Source: JACRAR01 sp041674465
GTDB lineage: Bacteria > Pseudomonadota > Gammaproteobacteria > Burkholderiales > Rhodocyclaceae
Assembly: GCA_041674465.1 (NCBI GenBank)
Contig: JBAYVV010000008.1
Span: forward strand, 1-50,573
Direction of reading: 5' to 3'
Length of the DNA: 50,573 nt
Of the stretch, positions 26,275 to 34,454 are shown piece after piece. Position 1 is the first letter of the stretch. Each line of letters opens with the position of its first letter. The notes beneath the pieces were generated by a model. It saw only the letters and a program-made list of their open reading frames with translations, did no database searches and was not told the origin of the DNA. A program made the position numbers and the translations under genes.

Positions 26275-27015
26275 TCAATTACCGTCGTCTAGGATGCCGT
26301 CGTCATATCCAGCACCGAAGCTCTCGACCAAGCGCGCGTTGAATGCTGCGTCGCTCTTGTCGTGAAGAATGCCCTCGAAGAAGACATCGGGATCAGACTC
26401 CAGCAGGAAGTGGGTTGCACAGGTCCAGGCTTTGGCCTCGTCCTTCGCCTCTGGCGTCATGGTTTCGCTGCGGTCAATGGCCGCGAGGTGCGGGCACTTT
26501 CCGCACTCTTGTCTCAACGCGCAGGCCAAGTGGTTGTCGGGCAGCGGCGTGGCTGGGCGCGGGTCATGTCCGCACATCTTGTATGTGCTAGGCATGCCGA
26601 TGGTGCGCTCGCGCTCGAACAGCAACACCATGCGCGGCACCTCATCGCTGACCTTGCGTGCCGTGTGTAGTATTCGCTCCCACTCTGGCGGATGGCCTGG
26701 TGGCGTGGCCGCGTGCAGTCTGTCACTCTCGGCATTACAGGCGTCGTGCCAAGCGTTGTCGCCGCATCCGCGCTGGTCAGTTCCACGGTTCGCGCGCTCC
26801 AGGCGCATGCCCCTGATGTACTGTGCTCCTTCCTTCAATTCCTCCAGCATGTTGCCTCGGTCGTGGGCATATCGGCGCAGGTGCACGCCAGCCCACATGC
26901 GGTCCTTCTCGGCCTGCGTCAGGCTGTCGTCCAACGGAGAGCGGCGCCACTGCTCATCGAAGTCGATCCTGTCTGCCAGCGCGTTCAATTCTTCGGGGTC
27001 GTTGTAAATTGCCAT
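26275..27015 (-). CDS. Hypothetical 246-residue protein, Cys/His-rich C-terminal half
   Basis: The family is not recognised. The N-terminal half is helical and charged (DEQWRRSPLDDSLTQAEKD). The C-terminal half has scattered Cys and His (CGHDP, CALRQECGKCPH, CATHF) that may bind zinc. I chose the ATG at 27015 because AGAGGAC lies just upstream; the frame opens at 27039. It is in the early operon between an RHH-like protein and NinB. Confidence 0.5.
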   Translation of the reverse strand: MAIYNDPEELNALADRIDFDEQWRRSPLDDSLTQAEKDRMWAGVHLRRYAHDRGNMLEELKEGAQYIRGMRLERANRGTDQRGCGDNAWHDACNAESDRLHAATPPGHPPEWERILHTARKVSDEVPRMVLLFERERTIGMPSTYKMCGHDPRPATPLPDNHLACALRQECGKCPHLAAIDRSETMTPEAKDEAKAWTCATHFLLESDPDVFFEGILHDKSDAAFNARLVESFGAGYDDGILDDGN

Positions 27016-27042
27016 TCTGTCCTCTTTTAGTTTGGTCACAAC

Positions 27043-27381
27043 TTAATCGCTCGTTGCGGTTTGTGTTGCGTTATTTCCGTAAAGTTCATGCCTCAATTCA
27101 CGCGCCAGTTGTCCCGCTGCCTGACCCACGCCGGAATTCCCGGCAGCGGCATCCAAGATCGGCAAAACGCGCTCCAGCAAGCGCTGCGCATCTGCTCGCA
27201 GGACAAGCGGCATGCCAGGGCCAGGTATTACGCTAGCCCTGTCGATTATTTTTTTGAGCCACGCGGCCCCGCCTTTGGCGATGTAGGTGGAGTGCTGGCG
27301 CTCTGTTAGGCGTAGTCCTACGTTCTTTGTGGGGGGCTTGCGGGGGCGTCCGGGGCCTGGGTGTTTGCCGACTTTTGTCAT
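27043..27381 (-). CDS. Small putative DNA-binding protein
   Basis: A 112-residue protein starting with a basic, AT-hook-like stretch (GPGRPRKPP) followed by LRLTERQHSTYIAKGGAAWLKKIID, which has the layout of a short DNA-binding helix pair seen in phage RHH-type proteins. The C-terminal half is helical. Its ATG overlaps the stop of the upstream gene. It could be an early regulator. Confidence 0.5.
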   Translation of the reverse strand: MTKVGKHPGPGRPRKPPTKNVGLRLTERQHSTYIAKGGAAWLKKIIDRASVIPGPGMPLVLRADAQRLLERVLPILDAAAGNSGVGQAAGQLARELRHELYGNNATQTATSD

Positions 27382-28232
27382 GCCACAACCCCCAATGCCT
27401 GAATTTGTTGCACGCTATTTGAAGCGCGTCGCCACGCCTCCCATTCGCTCGGGGGCAGGTGTGCCCAAGGCATCCGTTTAGCTGCGTCATGGTGCACGGC
27501 TTCGTAGATAGCGATTGCACGCGCTTCAGCCATTCCTTCAACATCGGTTTGAGTTGGCTGATCCAGCACATGTTCAAGCGCCGACGCGGTTAAAGGCAAA
27601 ACAGTCCAGCCAATGGCTTTGTACTCGTTTGCAAGTGCTACGCTATCTGTCGGAAAAATAGAGACCTCATCCCGAGTCGGATGCTGTTTCGCCACCACAA
27701 AATGTGTGGGTTGTCTCAGCGCTGCTTCTGCTTCCAGGGCGCGCCGTTTCCAATCGAGCAAGTCTTCGCGAGCGCCTTCGTAGGCCATGCGATCACCTGA
27801 CTCTAGATAGAGCGGGATGGTGTAATGCTCAACTTGTTTTTGCAAACCTGCGTCGATCAGAACCTGCTTAATCTTCGCGTGGCACACATCAAATCGGCCT
27901 TGCCCGTCATGGCAGAATGCTGCCGGCGCTTGCGCAGTCCCTGCTGGACAGGTGCAAGTCCCAAGCCACTCACCATCGGCACGATGGACGTCGCCTGATC
28001 CGTCGCAATGGGGACAGCGTTTTTCTGTCTGCGTAAGTTGGGCGCGTGTTTCGTCAATAAGTTGCTCAAATTTGTGCTGTGTTTCGTCAGACTTTTTCTG
28101 TTGTGAAAACGACTCGCTGTCGGCTTGTCGCCAGTACGTCTGGCCCAGTTGCCAAGCCCGGCGCATCGCCTTGCTTACAACGTCTGGCACATCGGACGGC
28201 TCAATGGTGGCGCTCATGATTTCTCCCGTCAT
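27378..28232 (-). CDS. Hypothetical 284-residue protein with DnaJ-like zinc motif
   Basis: Residues about 70-105 contain CPHCDGSG and CTCPAG, a CxxCxGxG-type zinc module as in DnaJ. The N-terminal part is a coiled coil. Residues about 175-280 resemble small phage ead/Ea22-type proteins (TDVEGMAEARAIAIYEAV). AGGAGAACTGTA precedes the ATG. Function is unknown. Confidence 0.5.
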   Translation of the reverse strand: MTGEIMSATIEPSDVPDVVSKAMRRAWQLGQTYWRQADSESFSQQKKSDETQHKFEQLIDETRAQLTQTEKRCPHCDGSGDVHRADGEWLGTCTCPAGTAQAPAAFCHDGQGRFDVCHAKIKQVLIDAGLQKQVEHYTIPLYLESGDRMAYEGAREDLLDWKRRALEAEAALRQPTHFVVAKQHPTRDEVSIFPTDSVALANEYKAIGWTVLPLTASALEHVLDQPTQTDVEGMAEARAIAIYEAVHHDAAKRMPWAHLPPSEWEAWRRASNSVQQIQALGVVA

Positions 28233-28519
28233 TACAGTTCTCCTATTGGTGTGTGTGAAATCTTGACAAGGTTTTGATGCAGCGCTTCGGCAAAGTCTTC
28301 GTTAGACTGTGGGGCATCACTGCTGTCGGATGGTTGCCCGTGCCACGCCTCGCGCAGTTGTGTTGCCTTGTCGAAGGCTCGCAAGCAATCGGAGAGGTAC
28401 CGAGCCAAGATGAAGTCGGGCGTATTGGAGCCGTTCTCCATGCTGTGGCAGTTGATCGTGTGTTCGAGCGCTTTGCGAAACTTTGTGTAGTCTCCGTTGA
28501 TGGTGCCTGGTGTTGTCAT
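28232..28519 (-). CDS. Hypothetical 95-residue protein, first gene behind an early promoter
   Basis: A small soluble protein, helical, with no known motif. I chose the ATG at 28519 because the upstream promoter at 28548-28575 predicts transcription from about 28541, which excludes the longer start at 28570. It opens the early gene run toward NinB and the Q-like regulator. Confidence 0.5.
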   Translation of the reverse strand: MTTPGTINGDYTKFRKALEHTINCHSMENGSNTPDFILARYLSDCLRAFDKATQLREAWHGQPSDSSDAPQSNEDFAEALHQNLVKISHTPIGEL

Positions 28520-28547
28520 TTTGCCGCTCCGTTTGGTTGATGCCTTT

Positions 28548-28575
28548 ATTGTAGCGCATAAATAAAGCAAGTCAA
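28548..28575 (-). promoter_or_regulatory. Strong sigma-70-like promoter, leftward
   Basis: On the minus strand TTGACT (28575-28570) and TACAAT (28553-28548) are separated by 16 bases; five of six bases match in each box. The predicted start is about 28541, just ahead of the gene at 28232-28519. Confidence 0.7.
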
Positions 28576-28644
28576 GACTTTTTTCTAGTGGTTTACCCTT
28601 GGTTTGGGTTTATTGTGTTGGTGGCGCGGTGTTGGGTGTGGGGG

Positions 28645-29592
28645 TCATGTCGGCACCCCATCCCACGTCCGGCCATCGAGATGGCGTCCGGCGGCTTTCT
28701 TGCCGATACGAACGAGTCCACGATCAAAGTCAGACCCGTTCGACCTTTGCCATGGCTTTGCTTGGGTGGCGGATTTCGTCTCGGCGTCCAGGTAGTCGTA
28801 GGGCGCCCACTCGCCCCACTGCTTGAACAAGAACGGCACGCCAGCCGCCTGGCACTGGTCGCGCAGACTTCTCGCCCAGTCCGGGTGCATTGGGCGGGCG
28901 CTGGGGCCACTCTCGCCGCCGACGATTACCCAGTCAATGCGCGGGATGTCGGCAATTGGCTCGCCCTCGCCGTTCACGCACTCGGTCGTGCCGCGCAGCG
29001 GGTAGATTTCCAGATCTCCATTCAGGTCAATGTGGTCAAGTTCCACCGGCCCAAGCATCGGCTCGATGCTCAGGAACCGCACGCTCGCCGGCGCGGACAG
29101 TAGCTTCGGGATGTCGCGGTCGGCCTCTTCCTGGTTGCAGATAGTGGCCCCAAGCCATACGTTTGACAGAATGTTGTCGGACCATCCCTCACGCTGGCCA
29201 TGCACAGCACGAAAAGCCTGCTCCAGCATGACAGCGGCGTTGCCGATGCGTTTGGTCAGCAAGATGTGAATCAGGTTTGGTGTATCGACAATTGCGCGCA
29301 TAGCGCTGATGCGCCACTGAACCGGCACCTCGTTATCAAAGAAATCTGATAGCGAATTGTGAAACACCATCAACGGTTTGCCCAAACGATTCGCCTTGCG
29401 GTCCAGCGCGATCAGTGTGGCATTCGCACCCAAGAACTGATGGCGTGGCTTTCCGGTGCCCCACTCGGTACCCCATAGCCTCCCGGCCATGCGTTTGGCA
29501 TAGCAGTGGTCGCAAGCTGGCGATACAGCAGTGCATCCGGCCCAGTGATTAACGGTGGCATGGCACCATTCGATCTTTGTGTTTTCGCTCAT
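28645..29592 (-). CDS. Phage Gp37/Gp68-like (DUF5131) radical-SAM-type protein
   Basis: A 315-residue protein whose N-terminus reads KIEWCHATVNHWAGC, then SPACDHCYAKR, the cysteine pattern of the Gp37/Gp68 family. Conserved blocks such as LFVFHNSLSD-like SLSDFFDNEVP, ILLTKR and VIVGGESG follow. The family is radical-SAM-like by fold, with unknown reaction; some members are paired with three-Cys-motif (TcmP) proteins, which I do not see here. GGAGG precedes the ATG. The start overlaps the stop of a 54-residue gene. Confidence 0.8.
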   Translation of the reverse strand: MSENTKIEWCHATVNHWAGCTAVSPACDHCYAKRMAGRLWGTEWGTGKPRHQFLGANATLIALDRKANRLGKPLMVFHNSLSDFFDNEVPVQWRISAMRAIVDTPNLIHILLTKRIGNAAVMLEQAFRAVHGQREGWSDNILSNVWLGATICNQEEADRDIPKLLSAPASVRFLSIEPMLGPVELDHIDLNGDLEIYPLRGTTECVNGEGEPIADIPRIDWVIVGGESGPSARPMHPDWARSLRDQCQAAGVPFLFKQWGEWAPYDYLDAETKSATQAKPWQRSNGSDFDRGLVRIGKKAAGRHLDGRTWDGVPT

Positions 29593-29753
29593 GAAATTAA
29601 CCTCCGCTCAATCCAAGAAAGCACAATCTCCCGAATCGTCATCGGCGCCACCGGCTGCGATTCCGGCATGGGCCATGGGTCGTTGTGGTCAAGCTCAAAT
29701 GCTGGCGAGCCGTCTAGGGCTGGCGGCGGTAGGGTTTCTTGGTTGTCTGTCAT
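29589..29753 (-). CDS. Hypothetical 54-residue protein
   Basis: A short frame whose ATG overlaps the stop of the upstream zinc-binding gene and whose TGA overlaps the ATG of the Gp37/Gp68-like gene. The product is Pro-rich at the start and has a C-terminal helix (MTIREIVLSWIERRL). Double overlap is good evidence that it is translated. Function is unknown. Confidence 0.6.
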   Translation of the reverse strand: MTDNQETLPPPALDGSPAFELDHNDPWPMPESQPVAPMTIREIVLSWIERRLIS

Positions 29754-29998
29754 GCTGTCACCTCATCTCGATGTTTGCAGTGTGTTTCGCAATCTTTGGC
29801 GCCCGGCCCATTGGCTTCGCCGTAGTCGTATGTGCCGCATGTCGAACAGCGATACACAGCCTGACTACACAGGTCGGTCAAATCTTGCGGGCAAGAACGA
29901 CCACCTTCGCTTATCCAAGAGTGCTTTCCACGCTGGCAGGCATCGCTTCCAAGTTCTGCTCTGGCCTCGCGTATCAGCGCTTGAAGTGCAAACGTCAT
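29750..29998 (-). CDS. Small zinc-binding protein (82 residues)
   Basis: The product has an N-terminal helix and a cluster of Cys/His (CQRGKH, CPQDL, YRCSTCGTYDYG, CETHCKH), typical of a small phage zinc-finger protein. The ATG at 29998 overlaps the stop of the RusA gene; the longer open frame to 30088 is not supported. Function is unknown. Confidence 0.55.
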   Translation of the reverse strand: MTFALQALIREARAELGSDACQRGKHSWISEGGRSCPQDLTDLCSQAVYRCSTCGTYDYGEANGPGAKDCETHCKHRDEVTA

Positions 29999-30393
29999 GC
30001 TATCTCCATTTCTTTCAGTGATGCACCGGACATGACTGCAACGCCGATACCGACCAGCAATGCGCCGGGTTTTTCTCCCCGCTCCCAATCAATCAGAATC
30101 GGCTTAAATCTCTTGTCGTCGATCCCCAAGGCCAGCGCTACGCCATCGAGCAAAGCCTTGGACGCGGCAAGCATGTTGTCGCCGTCCCTGTGCCTCTTGT
30201 CTGGAGACACAAACACCAGGCTAAGGGGTATGTAGCCATCCGGTGCTTTAAACGATCCTGCTGCCTTTGTTGCGTAGTAACCGTCATCTCTTTGCTTTTG
30301 CTTTGCGGCTAAGGTGGCGTGAAAGTCCTTGCCGTTCTTGCGGTTCGGAAATAGTGATGCGTGCGGGAACGGGAGTTTGACAATCACCTGCAT
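29995..30393 (-). CDS. rusA: RusA-family Holliday junction resolvase
   Basis: A 132-residue endonuclease that resolves four-way junctions. The RusA pattern includes LPFPHASLFPNRKNGK near the start, PDKRHRDGDNMLAASKALLDGVALALGIDD with the catalytic Asp residues near 65-95, and a basic C-terminal part. The ATG at 30393 begins the conserved region; a longer frame opens at 30408. It would clear junctions before packaging. Confidence 0.88.
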   Translation of the reverse strand: MQVIVKLPFPHASLFPNRKNGKDFHATLAAKQKQRDDGYYATKAAGSFKAPDGYIPLSLVFVSPDKRHRDGDNMLAASKALLDGVALALGIDDKRFKPILIDWERGEKPGALLVGIGVAVMSGASLKEMEIA

Positions 30394-30638
30394 CCCCCTG
30401 TTCCACACACGAGGTCGGTCTGTTGATCTTTAAACACATCCTCTACTTCCTCCAGCGTGGCGCGCGCACTATCTAGCCCAATGCTCATACAATGCGGGCA
30501 CCTTGGAACGCCGTCACGCTTTGGATGATCTGATAGCTTTGCGAACTTATGCCCCACGTCGCATGTATCAATGACAACAAACGCTTCCGTGGGCATGCCA
30601 CATGGCAGCATCGTTATCTCTGGAGTATTGTTGTTCAT
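30384..30638 (-). CDS. Hypothetical 84-residue protein with Cys pairs
   Basis: The product contains CGMP, CDVGHKF, CPHC and a final CGTGGC, suggesting a zinc-bound fold. The ATG at 30638 shares a base with the stop of the upstream membrane peptide. It runs slightly into the RusA start. Function is unknown. Confidence 0.5.
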   Translation of the reverse strand: MNNNTPEITMLPCGMPTEAFVVIDTCDVGHKFAKLSDHPKRDGVPRCPHCMSIGLDSARATLEEVEDVFKDQQTDLVCGTGGCR

Positions 30639-30751
30639 CACAAATCCCCCGCCACACATGCCGCCAGATACGCCACACATGCGAGCATTAGGTACAGCAC
30701 CAGGGCCAGCAGTTCAATCGGGATTGATGCGGCAATGCGGATTGATCTCAT
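30638..30751 (-). CDS. 37-residue membrane peptide
   Basis: The frame encodes a short peptide with a single hydrophobic stretch (IELLALVLYLMLACVAYLAA). Its ATG overlaps the stop of the 61-residue gene and its TGA shares a base with the next ATG, so it lies within a coupled chain. It could be a small inner-membrane protein. Confidence 0.5.
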   Translation of the reverse strand: MRSIRIAASIPIELLALVLYLMLACVAYLAACVAGDL

Positions 30752-30933
30752 TTGGCCGCCTCAATTGATTCAAGCTCACACGAAAGTTTTTTAACGGAGT
30801 AGCTCCCCGCTCCCGAGAAACTTTGCCGCTCAACGCGCGTTTCATGCGACACGCGCGCAATTGCCTCATCCAGCTTCCATTCGTCGGAGTAGTCAATCTC
30901 GACTTTCAGGGTAAATGTTGCGGTTTGTTTCAT
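30748..30933 (-). CDS. Hypothetical 61-residue protein
   Basis: The N-terminal half is beta-like (ATFTLKVEIDYSDEWKLDEA) and the rest is polar. The ATG overlaps the stop of the two-span membrane protein upstream, and the TGA overlaps the next ATG. No family is recognised. Confidence 0.5.
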   Translation of the reverse strand: MKQTATFTLKVEIDYSDEWKLDEAIARVSHETRVERQSFSGAGSYSVKKLSCELESIEAAK

Positions 30934-31088
30934 TGGTTCACCATCCGCTGTAAAAAATTACAAACCGCGAACGTGACAGCGCCACCAAGCATCAGCCAAG
31001 CTCCGGTCAGTCCAAGCCACCCGTCAAAAATTGAGCAGCCGATTAGCCATGCTCCGACAAACACCAAAAAACCCAAAACACTTTTCAT
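30930..31088 (-). CDS. 52-residue membrane protein
   Basis: Two hydrophobic segments (VLGFLVFVGAWLIGC and LTGAWLMLGGAVTFAV) separated by a short polar turn suggest a helical-hairpin inner-membrane protein. The TGA overlaps the next ATG. Small two-span phage proteins can act in exclusion or lysis control; nothing here decides. Confidence 0.5.
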   Translation of the reverse strand: MKSVLGFLVFVGAWLIGCSIFDGWLGLTGAWLMLGGAVTFAVCNFLQRMVNQ

Positions 31089-31131
31089 TCTTTGCTCACT
31101 TTCGTTTCCTCATGTGCCGGCGCAAGGCCGG

Positions 31132-31305
31132 TTACACATCAATGAACACTACCCACGTAGGGGAAGACGCAGGTTTGCAGTAGTGCGTTGCCTGCACCTC
31201 TTCGGCGTCGTTCCAATCGCCGGACTCGTTACGCACTTCAACCCGCGCATCGCCATAGTCGGCGCGCATCTTCTCCAACTTGGAAATCAATTCGTTTATG
31301 GTCAT
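31132..31305 (-). CDS. Hypothetical 57-residue protein
   Basis: The start MTINELISKLEKMRADYGD followed by RVEVRNESG resembles a widespread small phage protein type (helix then beta hairpin) of unknown role. AAGGTAAGAGG precedes the ATG. Its ATG overlaps the stop of the upstream 52-residue gene. Confidence 0.6.
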   Translation of the reverse strand: MTINELISKLEKMRADYGDARVEVRNESGDWNDAEEVQATHYCKPASSPTWVVFIDV

Positions 31306-31460
31306 GGCCTCTTACCTTGATCGCTCTCCAACTCACCCCACCCTGGCAGATCAAGCCACGGTAGCGCCTTTGTGTACCATGCTAGCGATTTTTGCGCGTA
31401 TGCGGGATCGTGTTTTTGCATCATTTTGATGTGGGTTATTATTTGGTCGCGGGTGATCAT
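31302..31460 (-). CDS. Hypothetical 52-residue protein
   Basis: A short, Trp-rich helical product (SLAWYTKALPWLDLPGWGE). Its ATG overlaps the stop of the replication-initiator-like gene and its TGA overlaps the next ATG. This double coupling supports translation. The sequence recalls the C-terminal tail of small phage replication-region proteins, without certainty. Confidence 0.5.
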   Translation of the reverse strand: MITRDQIITHIKMMQKHDPAYAQKSLAWYTKALPWLDLPGWGELESDQGKRP

Positions 31461-32038
31461 GCGATGTGTTGCGATCTGTCCAATTCGGCCAAATCCGCCA
31501 AAAGTTTAGGATTTTTCGCCCGCCCTGTTGGTGTAACCTTAGCCTTGTTCCCTGTCCCCTGACTTCCATGGCGGGTATTGGTTTCCGGCTGCTCAGTTCC
31601 CGTACTCGGCGTTTCGCCAGTACTCTGCATCTGGGTGGGTAAACGGCGGCCAACATCGTTAACATTGCTAACAGGCTTTGAGCGCAAGGCGCGCAGTTTC
31701 GCCATCGCAACCCGTGATTGTTCGCGCCGGTCATCTTCATTTCGTATCGTGCGGTACTTGGTGTAATTAAGCAGATTCCAGCCGCCGTCCGCACACTCAA
31801 TCCGCCGACCTTCAAAGTCTTCGGTCCTACTCCATTTGTCCGGTGCAAGCAGACAATCCAGAGCCGCTAAACAGTCATCAAGCGATACCCTGGCGCGGTT
31901 TGCAAGCCCAGGTATGGATGCGCCGACGTAACCTTCTTTGTCGGCCATCGCCAGCATTGTTATCCACACCAACCGGGTGGCGTCCGGTGCCTGCCATATC
32001 GTGCTGTCGGTGATCGAGCTGAATAATTTTGTGTACAT
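31457..32038 (-). CDS. Replication-initiator-like protein, winged-helix N-terminus
   Basis: A 193-residue protein. Residues 1-90 (TIWQAPDATRLVWITMLAMAD, then GLANRARVSLDDCLAALDCLL) resemble the winged-helix domain of phage replication proteins of the O/DnaD-like kind. The C-terminal half is a low-complexity, Thr/Ser/Gln-rich tail. I chose the ATG at 32038; the extension to 32179 overlaps the primase gene. A cluster of palindromes lies just upstream. It is grouped with primase and helicase. Confidence 0.6.
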   Translation of the reverse strand: MYTKLFSSITDSTIWQAPDATRLVWITMLAMADKEGYVGASIPGLANRARVSLDDCLAALDCLLAPDKWSRTEDFEGRRIECADGGWNLLNYTKYRTIRNEDDRREQSRVAMAKLRALRSKPVSNVNDVGRRLPTQMQSTGETPSTGTEQPETNTRHGSQGTGNKAKVTPTGRAKNPKLLADLAELDRSQHIA

Positions 32039-32077
32039 AACATTTATAACAATTGCTAACATGTTAACACATGTTAT
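32037..32077. promoter_or_regulatory. Palindrome cluster upstream of the replication-initiator-like gene
   Basis: The 36 bases between the primase and the initiator gene contain the perfect palindrome TAACATGTTA (32057-32066) and two copies of CATGTTA ten bases apart (32060-32066, 32070-32076), plus related ATAAC/GTTAT half-sites. One-helical-turn spacing suggests a bound dimeric protein: an operator, or origin iterons. Confidence 0.5.
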
Positions 32078-32925
32078 ACGCGCATCCTTAACTCCATCAG
32101 CATTGATGCCACCGCCATCAATCCGGCTCTCACATGAAGATCGTTCATGTCTTCGCCGATTTTTGGTGACATACACCATGGAAGTCCCGTTTTTTCAGCG
32201 GCGCGCTGCCCCGCTCCTGACACATCGTTATCGGCACAAACGAAGGCTTTTCTTTTGAGCATCGATGCAACATGCACCAGATTACTGTCGCTGAAACAAA
32301 CCAGCACGTAGGCATTCAATCGCATCAGGCGGGCCGCAAGCTCGGTGCTTAGCCCTGTCGCCAGTCCTTCTACTAAAAACGCATCCTGGGCGTGTTTTGG
32401 GCCAAGCCGTAAAATTGCACCTTTAGCCCGCATTCCATGCAGCATCTTCTTTTCCCATCGTCTTTCGTCAGCCAACCAGCGGATGACTTGAGCGCCCTGC
32501 AATTCATTGGTTTCAAGATTGCGCATAGGCACTATCAAATCGTCGTCGTCCGTGACTAATCCAAGTGCATCGGGCAGTCCTTTGCGCATCAGGTAATCGT
32601 GTTCTTTGAGTTTTGTCGCCCGCATCAGCATGGCGGCATGTAGTGCAGCGTTGCGCCAGCCTTGCTCTTGTCTTGCCTCCATTGACCGTTTGCGGTCTAA
32701 CCAAGAGCGGCGTTCAACTTCTGTAAATTCTCGCTTCCCACTATCAAGCCAATAAATCTCTCCGCCTTGTGACCAGTCACTGACCCAGCCGCGTTCACCA
32801 TCCCAAAAAAATGCCCCATTTTTACTACGTGGTTTATCCACTGTTGCACAGCGTTGCACCCGGTCGGACGGATACAGTTTGTCAATCTGCAAACCGTGTG
32901 CAATGGCAAGCGCTTCAAAACTCAT
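32074..32925 (-). CDS. Toprim-domain DNA primase
   Basis: A 283-residue primase-like protein. The Toprim core is clear: FLVEGLATGLS near 180-190 (Glu), VCFSDSNLV near 207-215, FVCADNDVSGAGQRAAE near 226-242 (DxD-like), and GEDMNDLH near 257-264. The N-terminal half corresponds to the region between zinc binding and polymerase domains of plasmid/phage primases, but no zinc cysteines are evident. It overlaps the helicase gene by four bases. Confidence 0.82.
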   Translation of the reverse strand: MSFEALAIAHGLQIDKLYPSDRVQRCATVDKPRSKNGAFFWDGERGWVSDWSQGGEIYWLDSGKREFTEVERRSWLDRKRSMEARQEQGWRNAALHAAMLMRATKLKEHDYLMRKGLPDALGLVTDDDDLIVPMRNLETNELQGAQVIRWLADERRWEKKMLHGMRAKGAILRLGPKHAQDAFLVEGLATGLSTELAARLMRLNAYVLVCFSDSNLVHVASMLKRKAFVCADNDVSGAGQRAAEKTGLPWCMSPKIGEDMNDLHVRAGLMAVASMLMELRMRV

Positions 32926-34454
32926 ACCGCAGCCCTTTCTCTCGCTTTTGCATAGGCGATATTTTTGCTACGAATTTTGTTCAAAAAATTCTTTGTCATT
33001 TGAACATCAGGCGTTGTATTTATGCTCCAGTGCTTTGGCGGTTCTCGGCCTACCATATCCCTGAATAGGTAGTAAGCTCTTGCGCTTTGCTTTTCCGGAG
33101 CGCTGTGGGCGCGTGCATAGGTACAGGCCTGCTCGTAAAGGTGGCGCGAGTCATCTGCCAGCTTCTTTTTGCCCATCATGATTTCGCGCATTTCACCCGG
33201 CAATGTCTCGACTAATGCTTGGGATTTGTGCTCGTGACCGCAAGCCATGCAGCGCTTGTAAAAAGGTTTATATCCGCAAGCCGGACAGCCTTTTTTCTCT
33301 TTGTCCTCATCATCACGCCGAATAGCTTTATCAAGTTTTTCGCCAGAATCCAAGGCGCCCAGACCGTTGAAAAATATGTCCGTGTAATCCTCTAAAAATC
33401 TCTGAATATTGCCTGAATGGTCAAGCAGGATGCAATTAGATTTCCCGGTATCCTGTGATGATCGAAGACCTCGCCCCCACATCTGTATTGCAGTGGACAG
33501 CGATTTTCTCAGTGGACGGCAATCAACAATGCACCCGACATCTGGCACATCAAAACCTTTTGCCAAAGCCTCGACCGATACAAGCACCCGCAAAGTTGAA
33601 TCGTGTTTTCTATACTCTTTGAGTAGGAATTCGCGTTCTGTAGGTAACGTGTCGGCACAAAATACAGCAGCCATCACGCCGATTTCATTGAACTGCCTAC
33701 AAATTTCCTCGCAGTGTTTGATCGTTGCACCGAAGACAATCGTTTTGCGATGCTCGGCATATTTGATCCATTCGCTCACCACATCCCCGATAATCCCCAT
33801 TCCGCGTTCTGCCGCTGCATTCTCTGTCCACTCTCCACCCTTCGTCTCTGCCCCGCGCATATCAGTCATGGTGCAGGTCATGATCCGCATCGGAACCAGC
33901 ACACCGGACAATGTGAGGTCGTGCATGGTCGTGGCGTTAACGAGATTGGTGAATAGCTTCCCAAGTCCAGGACTAAACGGAGTTGCGCTTAGGCCGATCA
34001 CCTTAGCCCGACAATCTGGAATGTGATCAGTCCAAGTTTTTAGCTGGGTGTGTGCTTCATCGATCACGATCACATCGGCGTCAGGCCATTGCCGCCTAGC
34101 AACTGTCTGGGCGCTAGCAATCTGAAAAGGTGCTTCGCTATTCATGCGCCAGTGCGATGCCTGCAAAATACCATGGGCACTAAGGCCGTATTTGTCAGCG
34201 ACTTCGCTGGTCTGGTTTATCAGCGTTTTCCGGTCGCACATGAATACCGCTTTTTTCCCCTTGAGTAACGCTTCATGAATTATTCGCAAACCAAGGTACG
34301 TTTTGCCTGATCCTGTCGGCGCCATCACCATCTGGTTTTTATGGCCCGCAACGACACCAGCCCTCAGGGCGTCGTGTGCAGTCTGTTGGAACGGGCGAGG
34401 CGGAGGGAAACAAGCACTCGCATAATTCGGCTCGTCGTCAAATAGGAGGCTCAT
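32922..34454 (-). CDS. SF2 DEAH helicase with zinc ribbon
   Basis: A 510-residue helicase. Motif I is APTGSGKT near 45-52, motif II VIDEAH near 130-135, motif III LSATPF, motif V VSVEALAKGFDVP, and motif VI IQMWGRGLR. A CPACGYKPFYKRCMACG zinc ribbon follows near 390-410. This is the RecG/UvsW/RadD-like type often used by phages as a replication or recombination helicase. It precedes the primase gene, with ATGA overlap to the ParB-like gene. Confidence 0.88.
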   Translation of the reverse strand: MSLLFDDEPNYASACFPPPRPFQQTAHDALRAGVVAGHKNQMVMAPTGSGKTYLGLRIIHEALLKGKKAVFMCDRKTLINQTSEVADKYGLSAHGILQASHWRMNSEAPFQIASAQTVARRQWPDADVIVIDEAHTQLKTWTDHIPDCRAKVIGLSATPFSPGLGKLFTNLVNATTMHDLTLSGVLVPMRIMTCTMTDMRGAETKGGEWTENAAAERGMGIIGDVVSEWIKYAEHRKTIVFGATIKHCEEICRQFNEIGVMAAVFCADTLPTEREFLLKEYRKHDSTLRVLVSVEALAKGFDVPDVGCIVDCRPLRKSLSTAIQMWGRGLRSSQDTGKSNCILLDHSGNIQRFLEDYTDIFFNGLGALDSGEKLDKAIRRDDEDKEKKGCPACGYKPFYKRCMACGHEHKSQALVETLPGEMREIMMGKKKLADDSRHLYEQACTYARAHSAPEKQSARAYYLFRDMVGREPPKHWSINTTPDVQMTKNFLNKIRSKNIAYAKARERAAV

